Shown here in pieces: positions 5,531 to 7,990 of a stretch of 7,990 nucleotides of DNA; position 1 is the stretch's first letter, and every line of letters begins with the position of its first letter. The notes below the pieces were generated by a model that ran no database searches, was not told the DNA's origin, and saw only the letters and a list, made by a program, of their open reading frames with translations. The stretch covers positions 1 to 7,990 of the forward strand of contig CAJPUK010000100.1 in NCBI GenBank assembly GCA_905373785.1, read 5' to 3'. The position numbers were made by a program, and so were the translations under genes. This DNA comes from an uncultured Johnsonella sp. (lineage in GTDB: Bacteria; Bacillota; Clostridia; Lachnospirales; Lachnospiraceae).

Positions 5531-7678
5531 CTACAATATCATACTTAATGCTATTCTGTTCTTTTTAGTATCCACACTAAGTACCTTAACTTCTACTATA
5601 TCTCCTACTGAAACCACATCAAGCGGATGCTTGATATAAGCCTTGCTAAGCTGTGAAATATGTACCAGCCCGTCTTGATGCACGCCTATATCCACAAATA
5701 CTCCGAAGTCTATGACATTTCTCACTGTACCCTTTAATATCATGCCTTCTTTGATATCATTTATATCAAGAACATCGGTTCTCAGTATAGGTTTGGGCAT
5801 CTCGTCTCTGGGGTCTCTTGCCGGCTTTTCAAGCTCTTTTACTATATCCCTTAAGGTAGGCTCCCCGACTCCTATTTCCTCAGACAGGCTCTTATAATCT
5901 TCAACCTTACTTTGTATATTTTTTATACCTCCGCTTGATATATCGGCTATGTCAAAGTTAAGCAATTCTATAAGTTTTTTTGCTGCCTTGTAGGACTCCG
6001 GATGCACACCGGTAATATCAAGACTTTCATCACCCGAGTAAATCCTTAAAAATCCGGCACACTGTTCATAGGCTTTCGGACCGAGTTTCGGCACTTTTAA
6101 AAGCTCTTTTCTGTTCTTAAAACTTCCGTTTTCTTCCCTATAGAGTACTATATTCTTTGCAACGGTCTTACTTATACCGGAAATGTATTCAAGCAAGGAG
6201 GCGGAAGCGGTGTTAAGGTCTACACCTACTTTATTAACACAGTCCTCAACTACGGTGGATAAACTCTCACTCAAATGTTTTTGGTTCATATCATGTTGGT
6301 ATTGACCGACTCCTATGGACTTAGGATCTATTTTTACAAGCTCAGCCAAGGGATCTTGCAGTCTTCTTGCTATTGATGCGGCACTTCTTTGTCCTACATC
6401 AAAGTTCGGAAACTCCTCTGTTGCAAGCTTACTTGCGGAATATACGCTGGCTCCGGCTTCATTTACTATTACATATTCCACTTTTTTATCAAGCTCTCCT
6501 ATAAGCTCGGCTATAATAGCTTCAGACTCTCTGGATGCGGTTCCGTTTCCCACTGAAATTAAGCTTACATTGTACTTTGCTATCAGCTTTTTTAATATCT
6601 CCTTGGACTCTTTTACCTTATTTTGCGGAGCTGTCGGATAGATTACGGTAGTATCCAAAACTCTTCCGGTCTCATCAACGATTGCAAGCTTACAACCTGT
6701 TCTAAAAGCCGGATCCCAGCCAAGTACCACCCTGCCGGTAATCGGTGCCTGCATAAGAAGTTGCTCCAAGTTTTTGGAAAATACCTTTATAGCCTCTTCC
6801 TCCGCCTTTTCATCAAGCTCCGATCTAATCTCCCTTTCTATGGAATCTTTTATAAGCCTTTTATAGCTGTCCGATATGGCTGCTTTTAACAGTTCTGTAG
6901 CTTTTTCATTGGTATTTTTTATTATCTTACTTTCCAAAAATTTAAGTATTTCTTCTTGGGGTGCTTCTATCTTAACGCTTAATACCTTTTCTTTTTCTCC
7001 TCTGTTAATTGCCAAAACCCTGTGAGATACACATTTTTTAACAAGCTCGGAGTAGTTATAATAGTTCTCATATACCGAGGACTCCTCCTCATCCTTTGCC
7101 ACCGAGGTAAGTAAGCCATATTCAAATGTATCCTTCCTTATACGGCTTCTATACTGTGCATCATCAGATATTTGCTCGGCTATTATATCAAGCGCTCCGG
7201 CTATAGCGGCATCTACATCTTCCACCTCAAGCCCTTCGGCATCGGAAATATATTTTTTTGCCTCTTCTTCTATGTTAAGTGTTCCGGACTGCTCATATAT
7301 AAGTTTGGCAAGCGGATCAAGCCCTTTATTTTTAGCTATGATGGCTCTTGTCGTCCTCTTAGGTTTATAAGGTCTGTATAAGTCCTCAACCTCAACTAAG
7401 GTTAAAGCCATATCTATTTTCTTATATAATTCCTCATCTTCTATACCCTGTGCTCTTATCGACTCACTTACCTGTTCCTTTCTTTCTTCAAGATTTCTAA
7501 GGTACCTAAGTCTTTCATCAAGCTTTCTTAAAACTTCATCATCTAAGGAACCGGTAAGCTCCTTACGATATCTTGCGATGAAGGGAATTGTATTGCCCTC
7601 GTCTATAAGCTGTATCGTTGCCTCAAGCTTTGATTCTTTTATATTAAGTTCTGCGGAAAGTGTCTTTATTATGTCCAT
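5531..7678 (-). CDS. tex: Tex-family S1 RNA-binding protein
   Basis: Tex is a conserved cytoplasmic nucleic-acid-binding protein, the bacterial relative of eukaryotic Spt6, linked to transcription. The 715 residues show the full domain order. The helical Tex N-terminal region is at about 1-190 (IPFIARYRKELTG at 31-43, YRPYKPKRTTRA at 101-112). The YqgF/RNase H-like domain is at about 315-445 (GWDPAFRTGCK at 320-330, GNGTASRESE at 377-386). Helix-hairpin-helix motifs are at about 488-548 (VPKLGPKAYEQCAGFLRI), and the S1 domain is at about 643-713 (GTVRNVIDFGVFVDIG, then DGLVHISQLS). It ends directly after S1, like B. subtilis YdcI and without the longer tail of proteobacterial Tex. AGAGG five bases upstream supports the start. 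It opens the transcript that continues to tsaE. Confidence 0.97.
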   Translation of the reverse strand: MDIIKTLSAELNIKESKLEATIQLIDEGNTIPFIARYRKELTGSLDDEVLRKLDERLRYLRNLEERKEQVSESIRAQGIEDEELYKKIDMALTLVEVEDLYRPYKPKRTTRAIIAKNKGLDPLAKLIYEQSGTLNIEEEAKKYISDAEGLEVEDVDAAIAGALDIIAEQISDDAQYRSRIRKDTFEYGLLTSVAKDEEESSVYENYYNYSELVKKCVSHRVLAINRGEKEKVLSVKIEAPQEEILKFLESKIIKNTNEKATELLKAAISDSYKRLIKDSIEREIRSELDEKAEEEAIKVFSKNLEQLLMQAPITGRVVLGWDPAFRTGCKLAIVDETGRVLDTTVIYPTAPQNKVKESKEILKKLIAKYNVSLISVGNGTASRESEAIIAELIGELDKKVEYVIVNEAGASVYSASKLATEEFPNFDVGQRSAASIARRLQDPLAELVKIDPKSIGVGQYQHDMNQKHLSESLSTVVEDCVNKVGVDLNTASASLLEYISGISKTVAKNIVLYREENGSFKNRKELLKVPKLGPKAYEQCAGFLRIYSGDESLDITGVHPESYKAAKKLIELLNFDIADISSGGIKNIQSKVEDYKSLSEEIGVGEPTLRDIVKELEKPARDPRDEMPKPILRTDVLDINDIKEGMILKGTVRNVIDFGVFVDIGVHQDGLVHISQLSKAYIKHPLDVVSVGDIVEVKVLSVDTKKNRIALSMIL

Positions 7679-7712
7679 TATTACCTCTGTTTATAAGCTG
7701 TATTTCCATAGA

Positions 7713-7741
7713 ATTATACATTATTAGGTATTATAGTGCAA
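7713..7741 (-). promoter_or_regulatory. Sigma-A-type promoter of tex
   Basis: The minus strand has a perfect TATAAT (7713-7718) and, 17 bases upstream, TTGCAC (7736-7741), which keeps the TTG of the -35 consensus. Initiation about seven bases downstream would leave a leader of roughly 25-30 bases before the tex ATG. A second TATAAT at 7730-7735 lies in the spacer and is an alternative. Confidence 0.6.
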
Positions 7742-7847
7742 CATTTGTAAAACCCGTGTGCTTGCCAAACCGCCATTTTCAGCTTGATTTTTCTTTAGTA
7801 GTAATTACTGTTTCCGACCATTATGCAAAATTATTTTAAGTACAGCC

Positions 7848-7873
7848 AAAAAGCCGCTGCAAGCAGCTTAGGC
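7848..7873 (-). terminator. Probable terminator of an upstream minus-strand gene
   Basis: On the minus strand GCC, TAA bulge, GCTGC, TT, GCAGC, GGC is followed directly by TTTTT: a GC-rich stem with a T-tract. The two-base loop means the inner pairs must open. It lies upstream of the tex promoter, so it would end transcription from a gene outside the window. Confidence 0.5.
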
Positions 7874-7990
7874 AGAATTTCTTTTACACCGACAAAACCT
7901 TCTGATTTAAGATTATTTTCAGCTTATATATGTATACTAATTAAGCTATAATACAGTCGGTAGACTTAATGTAGCAAATGACCTATAAAC

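Larger units (their letters stand above)
7679..7990. other. Intergenic region upstream of tex
   Basis: The 312 bases hold the tex promoter and a probable minus-strand terminator for a gene lying to the right of the window. No coding sequence is seen. The 11-base sequence ATTTTCAGCTT occurs twice in direct orientation (7775-7785 and 7915-7925) on either side of the terminator. A plus-strand TATAAT at 7947-7952 could be a -10 box for a divergent gene, but lacks a -35 partner. Confidence 0.7.

Noticed and set aside
6315..6641. Plus-strand open frame of 108 codons antisense to tex
   Set aside because: It mirrors the tex reading frame, is rich in Ser/Leu as shadows often are, and has no supporting context.
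7921..7952. Plus-strand promoter with TATAAT at 7947-7952
   Set aside because: No -35 match at the right distance and the tract is simply AT-rich; any gene it served would be outside the window.

Overview
The window looks like chromosome of a low-GC, anaerobic Gram-positive bacterium, most likely a clostridium of the Lachnospiraceae type. The grounds are AT-rich DNA with purine-rich Shine-Dalgarno sites, an MEP-pathway gene (ispD), a short Tex of the Firmicute kind, and an RNase Z-like protein whose N-terminus resembles proteins I recall from Lachnospiraceae. The genus cannot be read from the sequence.

All eight convincing genes lie on the minus strand, so transcription runs from right to left. 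Region 7990-7679 is intergenic. It holds a probable terminator for an upstream gene outside the window, then a promoter with a perfect TATAAT box for tex. Region 7678-4549 is a tight run: tex, a YcxB-like membrane protein, then tsaE. Region 4548-4278 holds a structured 3' region, a strong near-symmetric terminator hairpin and a candidate tsaB promoter. Region 4277-3122 is tsaB overlapping rimI, which appears to start at TTG. Region 3121-2974 is a spacer whose minus-strand transcript is C-rich and almost without G. Region 2973-344 is rnz, tsaD and ispD, overlapping or nearly touching. Region 343-1 has no gene but carries remarkably extensive nested inverted repeats.

The theme is tRNA maturation. 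TsaB, TsaD and TsaE form the threonylcarbamoyl-transfer part of the pathway for t6A37 on ANN-decoding tRNAs; the TsaC/Sua5 enzyme that makes the activated precursor is not in the window. RNase Z trims tRNA 3' ends. RimI is a GNAT acetyltransferase that commonly travels with tsaB and tsaD. Tex (an S1-domain RNA-binding protein) and IspD (isoprenoid precursor synthesis) are housekeeping neighbours.

The genes themselves are largely ordinary. The part most worth a second look is the left 330 bases. Two long, interrupted hairpins there share one strand, so they exclude each other, which suggests either a structured (possibly switching) RNA or a palindromic repeat element. The G-depleted spacer before rnz, the split tsaE/tsaB organisation with its structured gap, and a RimI with an altered acetyl-CoA loop are secondary points of interest.
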